Source: JAZRYE01 sp045600585 (GTDB lineage: Bacteria; Bacillota_I; Bacilli_A; RFN20; CAG-826). Taken from it: 64,000 nucleotides of DNA. The notes beneath the pieces are model-generated. The model searched no databases. It was not told the DNA's origin and was given only the letters and a program-made list of their open reading frames with translations. Shown piece by piece: positions 46,262 to 55,288 of this stretch; positions within the stretch are counted from its first letter, which is position 1; the number at the start of each line of letters is the position of its first letter. The DNA lies in NCBI GenBank assembly GCA_045600585.1, contig JAZRYE010000011.1, positions 1 to 64,000 of the forward strand, written 5' to 3'. A program made the position numbers and the translations under genes.

Positions 46262-48874
46262 ATGAAAAAGACACCAAAATTATTATTAGTGCTTGCTGCT
46301 TCAACAATGGTTCTTGCTGCTTGTGGTGGTAAAGAAGGTAATTCTTCTAGCGACGATTCTTCTGCAACAAGTGAAGTTATTGAAGAACAATATCGTGTAT
46401 TAGTTACTTGCCCAAATGGCATTGAATATCAAATCTCACACGAATACGCAAAAAAGGGTGAAGAGATTACATTAACAATTACAAACATTGCTGGTGGATA
46501 TTCAATTTCATCAGTCACAATGAACAACAGAGCTCTTCAAGCTGAAGGCGATAATGTATATAAATTCAATATGCCTAATCAATCAGCTTCAATTGTTATT
46601 AGAGCGGCTATTTCAGGTGATGTTGTTATCAATGGTGATTTCACTGCTAAACTTGAAAAAGAAGGTAACATCTATGTTGCTAGAAACGTTAAAGTTGAAA
46701 CTTCTGGCTTAGCATATTTCTCTTACGAAGTTAAAGGTAGCAATGATGAAGTTACTAAATTAGATGTATTAGACTTTGATGAATCAAGATCATTCGGTGA
46801 TATCCATATTGGTAATAAAACATATGCTTTAGCGGTTATGGGTGGTTCAACATATGATTTCTATTTTGATCCAGCTTCTTCTGAAGCACCTTGCTATATC
46901 CAAAGAGTTAAAGTTGATAACTTACCAGAATCTGTATCTGCTTTATCTTCTGTTCTCATCACTTCTTATTCAGTTAGAAGCGAACCAGCAGTTTATAAAA
47001 ATAACTATGTTGGAGCGCATTACAAAGTATTAGATAGATCAACATCTGATGTCATTGCTCAAGAATATGACTGGAAGTTATATGAAAATGAATCATTTGC
47101 AACAGTTACTGATACTTTAGATCCTGACGCTGATGAAATGTATGTCTATAAGAAAAAAGACATGACTAATAATCTTTATACAGTTGTCGATACCTATGCA
47201 AGAAACATGGGTAAGAAAATGCAAAACGATGATAGATATAGAGAAGAATACAATGGCTTTGGAGCTTATTCTGGTGTTTGGAACATTATGGAAGGTGATG
47301 ATTATGAATTCCGTTTCTCTAAAAACACAAGAAATGTAGATAGAAACATTAGAACATCATCACATATGCCAGCATACTTCATTGAAAGAGATATTATGTA
47401 TGCCTATAGAGTTGGCTATACAGCAGATGAAATGACATCAAGTAATGTCAGCATTGCATCTGAAGCAACTGCTAACGGATTCAATACAAAGATCAATTCT
47501 TATATCGAATACAATTCTCAATCAGGCACATATACAAAAGAAATGAAAGAAGCTTATGTCTTTGCAGTTGACATGGACTTCGATGTCTCTGGTGCATTAA
47601 CAACATTATCTTATACAAAGACAGTATTCAATACAGAAAATCAATGGGACTTCACAGCTCATAAACCAGTTACTGGTGTTAAAGGTAATAAAGTTGTTAC
47701 TATTGCTGCTGAATATACATACGGCAATAGATATGAAGGACATCCAGATTTCGATGTCACTCCATATTTCATCTCTTCATTTGATAACGTTCAACTTTAC
47801 AACCCTGCTACAGGTAAAGATAAGAGTGATGGCAAATCATATGTATCATTAGGTGATAATGTTTCTCTTACTAATACAGATGGAACAACTCCTAAGAATG
47901 TTGCTAAATGCGAATTTACTCCTGCTACAGCATTAGACTTATGGGAATACGCTCCTACAGCATCAACTGATAATGGAGTTATCACTAATGAATTCTCACC
48001 AGTTTATGGTAGCTGCACATATAACCAAATGAACGCTGTTAACATTGGCAAATCAACAGTTACATTTACTAACCACGTTCCTGGAACAGGCACAACATAT
48101 AACTTAGATGTTGAAGTTATTTCTACTCAAGGTGTCTGGAATTTCAATCTTGTTAACGCTAAAGGATGTAATTCCGTTGAAACAGCAACTGCTGCAAATA
48201 TTAGAGCAGGTGCTACTGCTAAGTTCTGCATCTCTCAACACAGAAAAGATTCTCCAAGAATGTATCATGCTGTTTCTTCTAATCCTACTTTATTAAAAGT
48301 TGTTTCTTCTGATAATGCTCAATACTTAGAATTAGATGCTAAAGGCGCATTAGATATTACCGAACCAGTAGTTGTTACAGTAACAATGGAATCTAGCTAT
48401 TACGATACAACAAGCAAACCAACAGTATTCACATTTACAATCATCCCACACGATGTTAACCCATTAGGTAGTTGGTCTGCTTTATATACTCAATATTTCC
48501 CAAATACACATATCATATTCACAGACGAAGATTATAACGGTATTGAGGGTGCTAAAAAAGGCTATATTGAAGATGAAATCTATACAGAAGAAGGTTCTAC
48601 AGGTGTCATTGATAAATATTACTTCTATTGGACATTTAAAGATTATGAATTAAATGCTGCTTTATATGCAGTTGATATCAAATCCTATAGCGGTTATTCA
48701 GCAAGTGACTTCGTATTATACTTCTATTATCAATCATCAACTGGATATTATGGCGTATTCTTATCTGCTTATTCATATGATGATGAATTTGAATTAAATT
48801 ACGACTACATTATCTTAGGTGGATTTGCTGCTGATCGTGGCACTGAAACATACACTCCATTTGTAAAAGACTAA
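46262..48874 (+). CDS. large surface lipoprotein, unknown function
   Basis: This 870-residue lipoprotein is lipidated at cysteine 21 (MVLAAC). The first domain (about 40-120) is an InlB/BspA-like repeat closing in YKFNMPNQSASIVIRA, the same motif as in the 28877 protein. Then come long beta-rich regions with many Tyr/Asp residues, a central segment (about 290-480) with WNIMEGDDYEFRFSKNTRNV, and two Ig-like domains (about 550-740). A C-terminal domain of about 130 residues (LGSWSALYTQYFPNTHIIF) follows the lipocalin-like plan. The ribosome binding site is AAAGGA. Function is not assigned; a surface binding role is inference. Confidence 0.8.
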   Translation: MKKTPKLLLVLAASTMVLAACGGKEGNSSSDDSSATSEVIEEQYRVLVTCPNGIEYQISHEYAKKGEEITLTITNIAGGYSISSVTMNNRALQAEGDNVYKFNMPNQSASIVIRAAISGDVVINGDFTAKLEKEGNIYVARNVKVETSGLAYFSYEVKGSNDEVTKLDVLDFDESRSFGDIHIGNKTYALAVMGGSTYDFYFDPASSEAPCYIQRVKVDNLPESVSALSSVLITSYSVRSEPAVYKNNYVGAHYKVLDRSTSDVIAQEYDWKLYENESFATVTDTLDPDADEMYVYKKKDMTNNLYTVVDTYARNMGKKMQNDDRYREEYNGFGAYSGVWNIMEGDDYEFRFSKNTRNVDRNIRTSSHMPAYFIERDIMYAYRVGYTADEMTSSNVSIASEATANGFNTKINSYIEYNSQSGTYTKEMKEAYVFAVDMDFDVSGALTTLSYTKTVFNTENQWDFTAHKPVTGVKGNKVVTIAAEYTYGNRYEGHPDFDVTPYFISSFDNVQLYNPATGKDKSDGKSYVSLGDNVSLTNTDGTTPKNVAKCEFTPATALDLWEYAPTASTDNGVITNEFSPVYGSCTYNQMNAVNIGKSTVTFTNHVPGTGTTYNLDVEVISTQGVWNFNLVNAKGCNSVETATAANIRAGATAKFCISQHRKDSPRMYHAVSSNPTLLKVVSSDNAQYLELDAKGALDITEPVVVTVTMESSYYDTTSKPTVFTFTIIPHDVNPLGSWSALYTQYFPNTHIIFTDEDYNGIEGAKKGYIEDEIYTEEGSTGVIDKYYFYWTFKDYELNAALYAVDIKSYSGYSASDFVLYFYYQSSTGYYGVFLSAYSYDDEFELNYDYIILGGFAADRGTETYTPFVKD

Positions 48875-48879
48875 TAATC

Positions 48880-50229
48880 ATGAAAACAAATTTAAAAACT
48901 TTAATATTTATTTCTATATTACCAGTCATGACTCTTGCTTCTTGTGAAAAGGGAAAGCAAGAGCCAACTTTGAGAGTGACTAATTTAAGTACCGCTCTTC
49001 AATATATGAATAAATATGAGAACTATACTATTGAATATTGGGGTGTAGAAAAAATAGCACATTCCTTTGTCTTTACAGAAAATTCTATTGGCATTATTTG
49101 TGAAGAAAAAGAAGAAACAGAAACTCAATATATCAAAGATAAAGGTGGTATCTATTCCATTTCTTATGAAGAAGGTGAATTGATTGCTAGTGAGTATTAT
49201 AAAGACATTGATGATTTATATAACTGCCCATTACAATACACCTTAAAAGATAAAGCGACAGAATATGTTAATTCGATTACAGAAGATGTATCCATTTCTG
49301 TTACCGATAAAACATATAAATTAGCTTTATTATCAACATTAGGATATTCTCAAACAGAAATCATGGATATCTCATATATCGGTGCTTTCTATGATAATAA
49401 CCAAGTTAAATTTACAATTGGTTATAACAAGACAGAAACCATTTACATCGCTAAAGACTTTGGTAAAACAACAAATCCAATTGTTGATGGCTGGCTTAAA
49501 AATGGTGGTAAAGCATTTGTTCCTAATTCTACTCAAAATAAGATGAGAGATTTATTTGAGGCAAATAACTATACTCAATTAGTTTATTCGTTTGGTGAAG
49601 ATGGTGGGGGATTTGTAATGTCCTACTTATTTAATCCAAATTATTTCGGTGGCAAATACTTATCTAGTAATGTCATTACTGGAGCAATTGCTATTGATGC
49701 AACAGTAAATATCAATGAAGGAACCGATAAAGAACCTCAATACACAAAGTTATATGGTTGCTATAATTATCAAGTTGACTATACCGATAAAGTAAATTAT
49801 CCATATGGTAATCCAACAATATTTACTTACGCACCTTTATATAGCAAACCAGATATTGTTAGCTATTATCATTATCCAAGCCAAATGAAGTTATTAAGTA
49901 ACATGCAATATCTTAAGAAATGGAATGAAGAAGCTATTCCAAATAAACAATATGCTCCTGAAGGCGATGAATCTTATGTTGTTACTAATCAAGAAATGAT
50001 TAATGACTTTGATCGTAACTTCTCTATTTCTCAATCGTTTGAAGGCGCGAAGGGTTTAGCTATTGGTATTGATATTACTTATGGAGAAACAGATTCTGAT
50101 TATTTAGTTAACTTTATCTATTACTTCTCTTTAGGCGGATTTAAATACATCATGCCAATCCCGTTTGGTAACTTTGGAACTAGCTCAATTCCAATTTTGG
50201 ATTACGTATTATCAACATTTAATGATTAA
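48880..50229 (+). CDS. LolA-like surface lipoprotein, unknown function
   Basis: This 449-residue lipoprotein is lipidated at cysteine 22 (MTLASC). Residues 30-210 begin LSTALQYMNKYENYTIEYWG, with the helix followed by an NYT strand of LolA/LppX-like lipoproteins. A second similar half (NKMRDLFEANNYTQLVYSFG) begins near residue 220, so the protein may be two such domains in tandem. It starts five bases after the preceding stop without a clear ribosome binding site, which suggests coupling. It is the last member of the surface-protein array and is followed by a terminator at 50274. Confidence 0.78.
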   Translation: MKTNLKTLIFISILPVMTLASCEKGKQEPTLRVTNLSTALQYMNKYENYTIEYWGVEKIAHSFVFTENSIGIICEEKEETETQYIKDKGGIYSISYEEGELIASEYYKDIDDLYNCPLQYTLKDKATEYVNSITEDVSISVTDKTYKLALLSTLGYSQTEIMDISYIGAFYDNNQVKFTIGYNKTETIYIAKDFGKTTNPIVDGWLKNGGKAFVPNSTQNKMRDLFEANNYTQLVYSFGEDGGGFVMSYLFNPNYFGGKYLSSNVITGAIAIDATVNINEGTDKEPQYTKLYGCYNYQVDYTDKVNYPYGNPTIFTYAPLYSKPDIVSYYHYPSQMKLLSNMQYLKKWNEEAIPNKQYAPEGDESYVVTNQEMINDFDRNFSISQSFEGAKGLAIGIDITYGETDSDYLVNFIYYFSLGGFKYIMPIPFGNFGTSSIPILDYVLSTFND

Positions 50230-50273
50230 AAATATCTATATATCAAAAAACCGATATCAAAAAATTGCAATTT

Positions 50274-50301
50274 AGAGTGGAAAATATTTCTACTCTTTTT
50301 T
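50274..50301 (+). terminator. terminator of the surface-protein array
   Basis: AGAGT (50274-50278) pairs with ACTCT (50292-50296), extended inward by GGAAA / TTTC pairing and followed by six T residues. Confidence 0.8.
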
Positions 50302-50469
50302 GTTACTTGGGTTATGATATTTATATAAATAGAGGTTTTTTAGATTTAAATACCCAATATTCTTAACTTTTTTAGTTTTTGATCATTGATTGAATTTTTG
50401 TAATTCTTGCTTTGTTTTTAAATTTAAAAAATGACATTTATCGATTAAATGATATAAAAGGAACTAATT

Positions 50470-51342
50470 ATGGAAGTTTACACAAAAAAGACAATTGATT
50501 ACTGCCCTTATTCCGCGATGATTTTTTTACCACCTGAACTTTTACATTTAACAACTTTTTATAAAATATCTTTTATTGAAAGAGGTTCATGTACATTAAA
50601 TATCTTTTCTCAAGAAGGAAAATCAATTAAATCAATTGAACTTCATGAGAACGATGCTTTTATCGTTCCTGCTTTTGTTGCAACTGGTTATCAACTTAAA
50701 GGATGTAAGAATTATTTACATCGTGATATCTATGTTGATGAGAATGAGATAAAAGAACTTTGTTCTATATTATCCCCTAATTTATTTGATGAAATATCAT
50801 CATATGATGTTCAAGTATTTAGAATCAGCTCCCCTGCTTTAATTTATTACGCAGAAAGAGCATCTCTTTTAATCGGCCAAGAAATAACAAAAGAAAAAGA
50901 CTATATCCATAAAGCGTTAATTATTGATTTATTAGGATACTTTATGTCAAACAAAGCTCAAAAAGACGCTACCCCATTATGGATTAATACATTATTAAGA
51001 AATTTAGATGATGAATCATTTGTTATTAAATCCATTTCAGAAATGGTTAAAACAACAAACTATTCACATGGTTATGTTAACCGTGAATTTAAAAAATATA
51101 TGAATTGCTCTTTAAAGAGTTATGTTAATGGAAGAAAGCTTGCCTTCTCTTCTGTTATGCTTGCTACTACTAATATATCGTTACAAGAAATTGTTGATCG
51201 TTTAGGTTTTACAACAACTAGTAACTTTATCAATGTATTTAAAGCAAAATACGGAATTACCCCTGCTAAATATAGAAGAAGTCAAGGTGCTTCTATTAGT
51301 CAAGATACCTACCAAGAGTGGGGCGAAGTATCTAAAAGATAA
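50470..51342 (+). CDS. AraC family transcriptional regulator
   Basis: This 290-residue regulator has an N-terminal cupin-like domain (about 25-100, with LHENDAFIVPAFVATGYQ) and a C-terminal double helix-turn-helix (about 175-280). The latter contains ISEMVKTTNYSHGYVNREFK, LQEIVDRLGFTTTSNFINVF and the closing TPAKYRR. AAAAGGA precedes the ATG. It is followed 38 bases later by an esterase and a beta-lactamase-fold hydrolase gene and probably controls them in response to a carbohydrate or ester ligand. The 21-bp-spaced repeats found at the other AraC gene are not present here, so this protein should recognise a different site. Confidence 0.9.
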   Translation: MEVYTKKTIDYCPYSAMIFLPPELLHLTTFYKISFIERGSCTLNIFSQEGKSIKSIELHENDAFIVPAFVATGYQLKGCKNYLHRDIYVDENEIKELCSILSPNLFDEISSYDVQVFRISSPALIYYAERASLLIGQEITKEKDYIHKALIIDLLGYFMSNKAQKDATPLWINTLLRNLDDESFVIKSISEMVKTTNYSHGYVNREFKKYMNCSLKSYVNGRKLAFSSVMLATTNISLQEIVDRLGFTTTSNFINVFKAKYGITPAKYRRSQGASISQDTYQEWGEVSKR

Positions 51343-51380
51343 TATATTATTGTTCTAATATTATTTAGAGGTTTTTTAAG

Positions 51381-52448
51381 ATGGATTATAAATATAATAG
51401 GGATTTATATATTAAACCTGTTTACGAAGGCGAAATCGCCTATTTTGAAACAGCATTATTTGTTGGCAAAGATGAAGAGAAATCTTTATTATTCCCAATT
51501 AAGAAAATTATATCTGTCAGAAACTTTGGTTTAGATAAAGAATACATTGAGAATAAAGATTACATTTTTAAAGATGGAAAACTTTATTTAACAGAAAATA
51601 CATCAATCCCATATTTTGAAGTCGATGAATATTACATTGATAAACCAGAAGATCCAGTTATTCAAATCGGTGTAGTTAATGAAAGATGTAAAAGAAAATT
51701 TACTACTCAAAAATATTTAAAATATAGAGAAAAAGATTTCTTTACATCTCGTCAAATCGCAGTTACTTATGTCCATGATGATTCTTGGAAAGATTATGTT
51801 CCAACTTATCAAGGTAATAAGGTTTCTAGATTTATAAAAAAATTAGAAAATAAGAAACCTGCAACAATATTATTTTATGGTGATTCTATTACTACTGGCT
51901 GTAACGCAAGTGGAGTAGAAACTGGTGGAATAGTTAAGCCATATTGTGAGATGTGGCCAGTAATGGTTACTAAATATTTAGAAGATAAATATCAAACCAA
52001 AATCAATTATGTTAATACCGCGGTAGGTGGTATGAATACAATTTGGGGTGTTGATAATGTTAAAGAAAGAGTTGTTAAGTATAAACCAGATTTAGTTGTT
52101 ATCGCTTTTGGTATGAATGATCCATGCTTATCAAATGATGCATTTAAATCTCAAATTATGAGTATGGTAAATGCTATTGAAGCGGATAATCCAAATGTTG
52201 AATTTTTATTAATCGCAACAACAGTTCCAAATACAGAATCGAATTGGTATGGCAATCAATGTAAATATATCGAAGCTTTAAAAGAAATAAATAAAGATAA
52301 TGTTGCAATAGTTGATATGACATCTATGCATTTAGCGTTATTAAAATATAAATCATTTAAGGATATGACTGGTAATAATATTAACCATCCAAATGATTAT
52401 TTAGTTAGGGTATATGCATCAAGCATTATTAAAACGATTTTAAAATGA
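51381..52448 (+). CDS. SGNH/GDSL-family esterase
   Basis: This 355-residue protein without a signal peptide has an N-terminal beta domain (about 1-125) and a C-terminal SGNH hydrolase domain. Block I is FYGDSITTG with the nucleophile serine at residue 169. Block II glycine lies in NTAVGGMNT, block III in FGMNDP, and block V in NNINHPND with the histidine at 336. The residue three before the histidine, normally Asp, is Asn here, so it may use a Ser-His dyad as CE2-type enzymes do. The layout of a beta domain followed by SGNH also fits CE2-like carbohydrate deacetylases. It should remove acyl groups from sugars. Its stop overlaps the next start (ATGA). Confidence 0.85.
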   Translation: MDYKYNRDLYIKPVYEGEIAYFETALFVGKDEEKSLLFPIKKIISVRNFGLDKEYIENKDYIFKDGKLYLTENTSIPYFEVDEYYIDKPEDPVIQIGVVNERCKRKFTTQKYLKYREKDFFTSRQIAVTYVHDDSWKDYVPTYQGNKVSRFIKKLENKKPATILFYGDSITTGCNASGVETGGIVKPYCEMWPVMVTKYLEDKYQTKINYVNTAVGGMNTIWGVDNVKERVVKYKPDLVVIAFGMNDPCLSNDAFKSQIMSMVNAIEADNPNVEFLLIATTVPNTESNWYGNQCKYIEALKEINKDNVAIVDMTSMHLALLKYKSFKDMTGNNINHPNDYLVRVYASSIIKTILK

Positions 52449-53545
52449 ATAAAGAATTAATTATTAACCATATAAAAGAATTAGTAGATTCTAATAAAGT
52501 AGCAGGAGCATCTTTAATCATTTCAAAAGATGATGAAGTAATCCTTAATTTTAACTATGGTTTAGCTAATATTGAAAAAGGCTATCCAATTACAGATAAC
52601 AGTGTTTTTCGTCTTGCATCTATGACCAAACCAGTAACTGCAGTTGCTGTATTAAAAGCACAAGAATTAGGATTATTAAAAATCACTGATTATATAGATC
52701 AATATTTACCATTTTTAAAAGACTTTGTTATTAAAGACGATAAAGGTAATATCGTTGATAATAATAAATATCGAATAACAATTGAACAAATATTACATCA
52801 CTCTAGTGGATTAGGATGTAATCCAACATGTACAAAAGAATATAGTGAAGCATTAGCTAAATCTAAAACATTAGAAGAACTAGTAAATAACTATCAAGGT
52901 TTTAGTGTGGAATTTATTCCTGGAACTAGAAATGATTATTCTCCATGTGCAGGACTTGATATATTAGCAAGAATTATTGAAGTAACATCAAAGATGAAAT
53001 ACTTCGAATTTATTAAGAAATACATTCTTGATCCATTAGATATGACTCATACAAGTTATAACTATTCTAATGTTAATGATGTTGATAAAGTTATTACCTA
53101 TAAATATGAGGATGATAAATTATCAGTCTTTGGTGATATTAATCAAACATTTGACAATTTCCCATTTGATTTAAATGGTGGTGGTGCCGGATTAATATCA
53201 ACAAAGAATGATTATCTTCATTTTGCCTCTATGTTAACTAATAAAGGTATTTATAAAGGAATAAGAATCTTAACTGAAGATAGCATTAAACAAATGACTT
53301 CTACTTGGGTTAAAGAAACACCTTGGGGATCTTTTGATACCTGGGGTTTAGCGGTTCATGTAAGAGAAAAGCCGTGGACAAAAATTGCTAAGAACTCATT
53401 TGGTTGGTCAGGAGCTTTTGGTACGCATTTCTGGAGTGATCCAACTAATAAAATAACAGTTGTCTATATGCATAACTCATCTACCTTTGGAGGAGCAGGA
53501 GCAAAACATATGGAACAACTTGAAAATGATGTATATACAGAATAG
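52445..53545 (+). CDS. beta-lactamase-fold serine hydrolase (esterase/peptidase-like)
   Basis: This 366-residue protein has no signal peptide. It has the S-x-x-K motif SMTK at residues 59-62, a tyrosine motif YSP at about 165-167 in place of the usual Y-x-N, and the LHHSSGL pattern near 119, all typical of class C-like penicillin-binding-protein-related hydrolases (EstB, DacB relatives). A third motif near HNSSTFGGAG at the C-terminus may replace K-x-G. The cytoplasmic location argues for an esterase or peptidase that acts on imported compounds rather than a beta-lactamase. It overlaps the esterase gene by four bases, so the two act in one pathway. Confidence 0.85.
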   Translation: MNKELIINHIKELVDSNKVAGASLIISKDDEVILNFNYGLANIEKGYPITDNSVFRLASMTKPVTAVAVLKAQELGLLKITDYIDQYLPFLKDFVIKDDKGNIVDNNKYRITIEQILHHSSGLGCNPTCTKEYSEALAKSKTLEELVNNYQGFSVEFIPGTRNDYSPCAGLDILARIIEVTSKMKYFEFIKKYILDPLDMTHTSYNYSNVNDVDKVITYKYEDDKLSVFGDINQTFDNFPFDLNGGGAGLISTKNDYLHFASMLTNKGIYKGIRILTEDSIKQMTSTWVKETPWGSFDTWGLAVHVREKPWTKIAKNSFGWSGAFGTHFWSDPTNKITVVYMHNSSTFGGAGAKHMEQLENDVYTE

Positions 53546-53565
53546 ATAGCTAGCCTATCTTTTTT
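53544..53565 (+). terminator. terminator of the hydrolase operon
   Basis: AGATAG (53544-53549) pairs with CTATCT (53555-53560), followed by T residues to 53565. It overlaps the last base pair of the stop codon of the hydrolase gene. Confidence 0.7.
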
Positions 53566-53644
53566 GTTAGATACGATTTTTCCGATATTTATTGATTAAA
53601 GAATAATTATTAAATTATTATGTATTTGTAAGGAGGTAAAAGGT

Positions 53645-54127
53645 ATGAATATGATTTTCGTAGATACAGCATCATTTAATGTCGAATCAATAATGCCTTT
53701 TATTTGGTTAGGCATTATTGTTCTTGCAACTATATTAGAGTTTGCTACTGCTGAATTAGTATCAGTATGGTTCATCTTTGCGGGAATAGTATCAATGATA
53801 TTATCCTTTATTCCGGGAATACCCTATTTTGTTGAGATTATAGTATTTGTCGTCTTATCAGTATTACAAATCATCTTCTTAAGAAAAGTATTCAAGAAAT
53901 TATTTAAAAGCAAAGTATTCAAAAGCAATTCTGATAGCATGATTGGTCAAATTGTTCCTGTTATATCTGATATCAAACCTTTAGAGTTAGGTGAGATTAA
54001 ATATAAAGGTATTATTTGGTCCGCAGAAAGCGAAGAAGAAATTAAAGCTGGTACTTATGTTGTTATTAAATCTATTGAAGGAAATAGATTAAAAGTTCAA
54101 AAAGATAGTAGTGTGAAAGGAGAATAA
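53645..54127 (+). CDS. NfeD-family membrane protein
   Basis: This 160-residue protein has three hydrophobic segments in its first half (IMPFIWLGIIVLATILEFA, the VWFIFAGIVSMILSF region, and FVEIIVFVVLSVLQIIFL). The soluble C-terminal domain of about 60 residues (MIGQIVPVISDIKPLELGEI and TYVVIKSIEGNRLKV) is the OB fold of NfeD proteins. NfeD proteins act with SPFH proteins in membrane microdomains. The SPFH partner starts six bases after the stop. A strong AAGGAGG sits at 53631-53637. Confidence 0.9.
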   Translation: MNMIFVDTASFNVESIMPFIWLGIIVLATILEFATAELVSVWFIFAGIVSMILSFIPGIPYFVEIIVFVVLSVLQIIFLRKVFKKLFKSKVFKSNSDSMIGQIVPVISDIKPLELGEIKYKGIIWSAESEEEIKAGTYVVIKSIEGNRLKVQKDSSVKGE

Positions 54128-54132
54128 TCAAT

Positions 54133-55056
54133 ATGATCGCATTATTTATTTGTTTAGGTGTATTACTATTTATCGCACTTATCGTGTTCTTATCATGTAT
54201 TAAGATTGTTAATCAAACAGAAAAGAGCATTGTTGAAAGACTTGGTAGATATAAAAGAACTTTAGAACCAGGTATCCATTTAATTGCTCCATTTGTTGAT
54301 AAGATTTCTCAAAAAGTATCAATGAAGGAACAAGTTAAAGACTTCCAACCTCAAGCTGTTATTACAAAAGATAACGTTACAATGCAAATTGACACAGTTG
54401 TCTTCTATCAAGTAACTGATTCTAAACTCTACACTTATGGTGTTGAAAATCCTGTATACGCGTTAGATAACTTAACTGCTACAACATTAAGAAACGTCAT
54501 TGGTGAACTTGATCTTGATGAAACATTAACATCAAGAGATATCATCAATAATAAGATGAGATTAATTCTTGATGAAGCTACTGACCCATGGGGTATTAAA
54601 GTTAACCGTGTTGAAGTTAAAAACATTATCCCTCCAAAGGATATTCGTGAAGCAATGGAACGTCAAATGCGTGCAGAAAGAGAAAAAAGAGAACAAATCT
54701 TACTTGCTGAAGGTAAAAAACAATCCGCGATTCTCATTGCTGAAGGTAATAAAGAATCTGCAATCTTAAACGCAGAAGCTGAAAAACAAACAAAAATTAA
54801 ACACGCGGAAGGTGAAGCAACCGCTATCTTGAGCTTAAAAGAAGCAGAAGCTAAAGGTATCTTACTTGTTAGAGAAGCTGAAGCCAATGGCTTAAAAGCT
54901 CTTAAAGAAGCAGGTGCAGACGAAGCAGTGTTAAAGCTCAAATCTTACGAAGCAATGCAAAAAGTTGCTGATGGACAAGCAACAAAAATCATTATTCCTA
55001 GTGATATGACAAACATGGCTTCTCTTGCAACTTCTATAAAAGAGATAGTTAAATAA
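54133..55056 (+). CDS. SPFH/Band 7 (stomatin-like) protein
   Basis: This 307-residue protein has one N-terminal membrane helix, then the Band 7 domain: IVERLGRYKRTLEPGIHLIA, VITKDNVTMQIDTVVFYQVT, and NVIGELDLDETLTSRD. A conserved WGIKVNRVEVKNI segment leads into a long coiled coil rich in Ala, Glu and Lys (about 165-250). It forms ring-like oligomers at the membrane and is paired with the NfeD protein upstream. The family is well known as QmcA/stomatin-like. No peptidase partner is adjacent. A complex three-part hairpin terminator follows at 55079. Confidence 0.95.
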   Translation: MIALFICLGVLLFIALIVFLSCIKIVNQTEKSIVERLGRYKRTLEPGIHLIAPFVDKISQKVSMKEQVKDFQPQAVITKDNVTMQIDTVVFYQVTDSKLYTYGVENPVYALDNLTATTLRNVIGELDLDETLTSRDIINNKMRLILDEATDPWGIKVNRVEVKNIIPPKDIREAMERQMRAEREKREQILLAEGKKQSAILIAEGNKESAILNAEAEKQTKIKHAEGEATAILSLKEAEAKGILLVREAEANGLKALKEAGADEAVLKLKSYEAMQKVADGQATKIIIPSDMTNMASLATSIKEIVK

Positions 55057-55078
55057 CAAATAAGTAGTAAAAAATATT

Positions 55079-55142
55079 GTTAATGCGTCATCGTTTTTTA
55101 TAAACATGTAAAAAACCTCCTAGATGATGCATTAACTTTTTT
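55079..55142 (+). terminator. long nested hairpin terminator
   Basis: The outer 14-bp stem GTTAATGCGTCATC (55079-55092) / GATGATGCATTAAC (55123-55136) has one G-T pair. An inner 8-bp stem GTTTTTTA (55093-55100) / TAAAAAAC (55109-55116) is nested in it. Six T residues follow. The loop side carries ACCTCCT, complementary to a ribosome binding site. The position after the SPFH gene supports a terminator. Confidence 0.8.
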
Positions 55143-55288
55143 AATACTATTTTTATCATTTATTGAACTATTCAATTAAGATGCAATAGATTTATCTATC
55201 AATAGATTTTTTGTGAGTTGTCATATTTTTGTTATTTGTATATAATTCAATTGATAGTTTTTTAAAGAATAGGTTAAGGGAGATTAAC

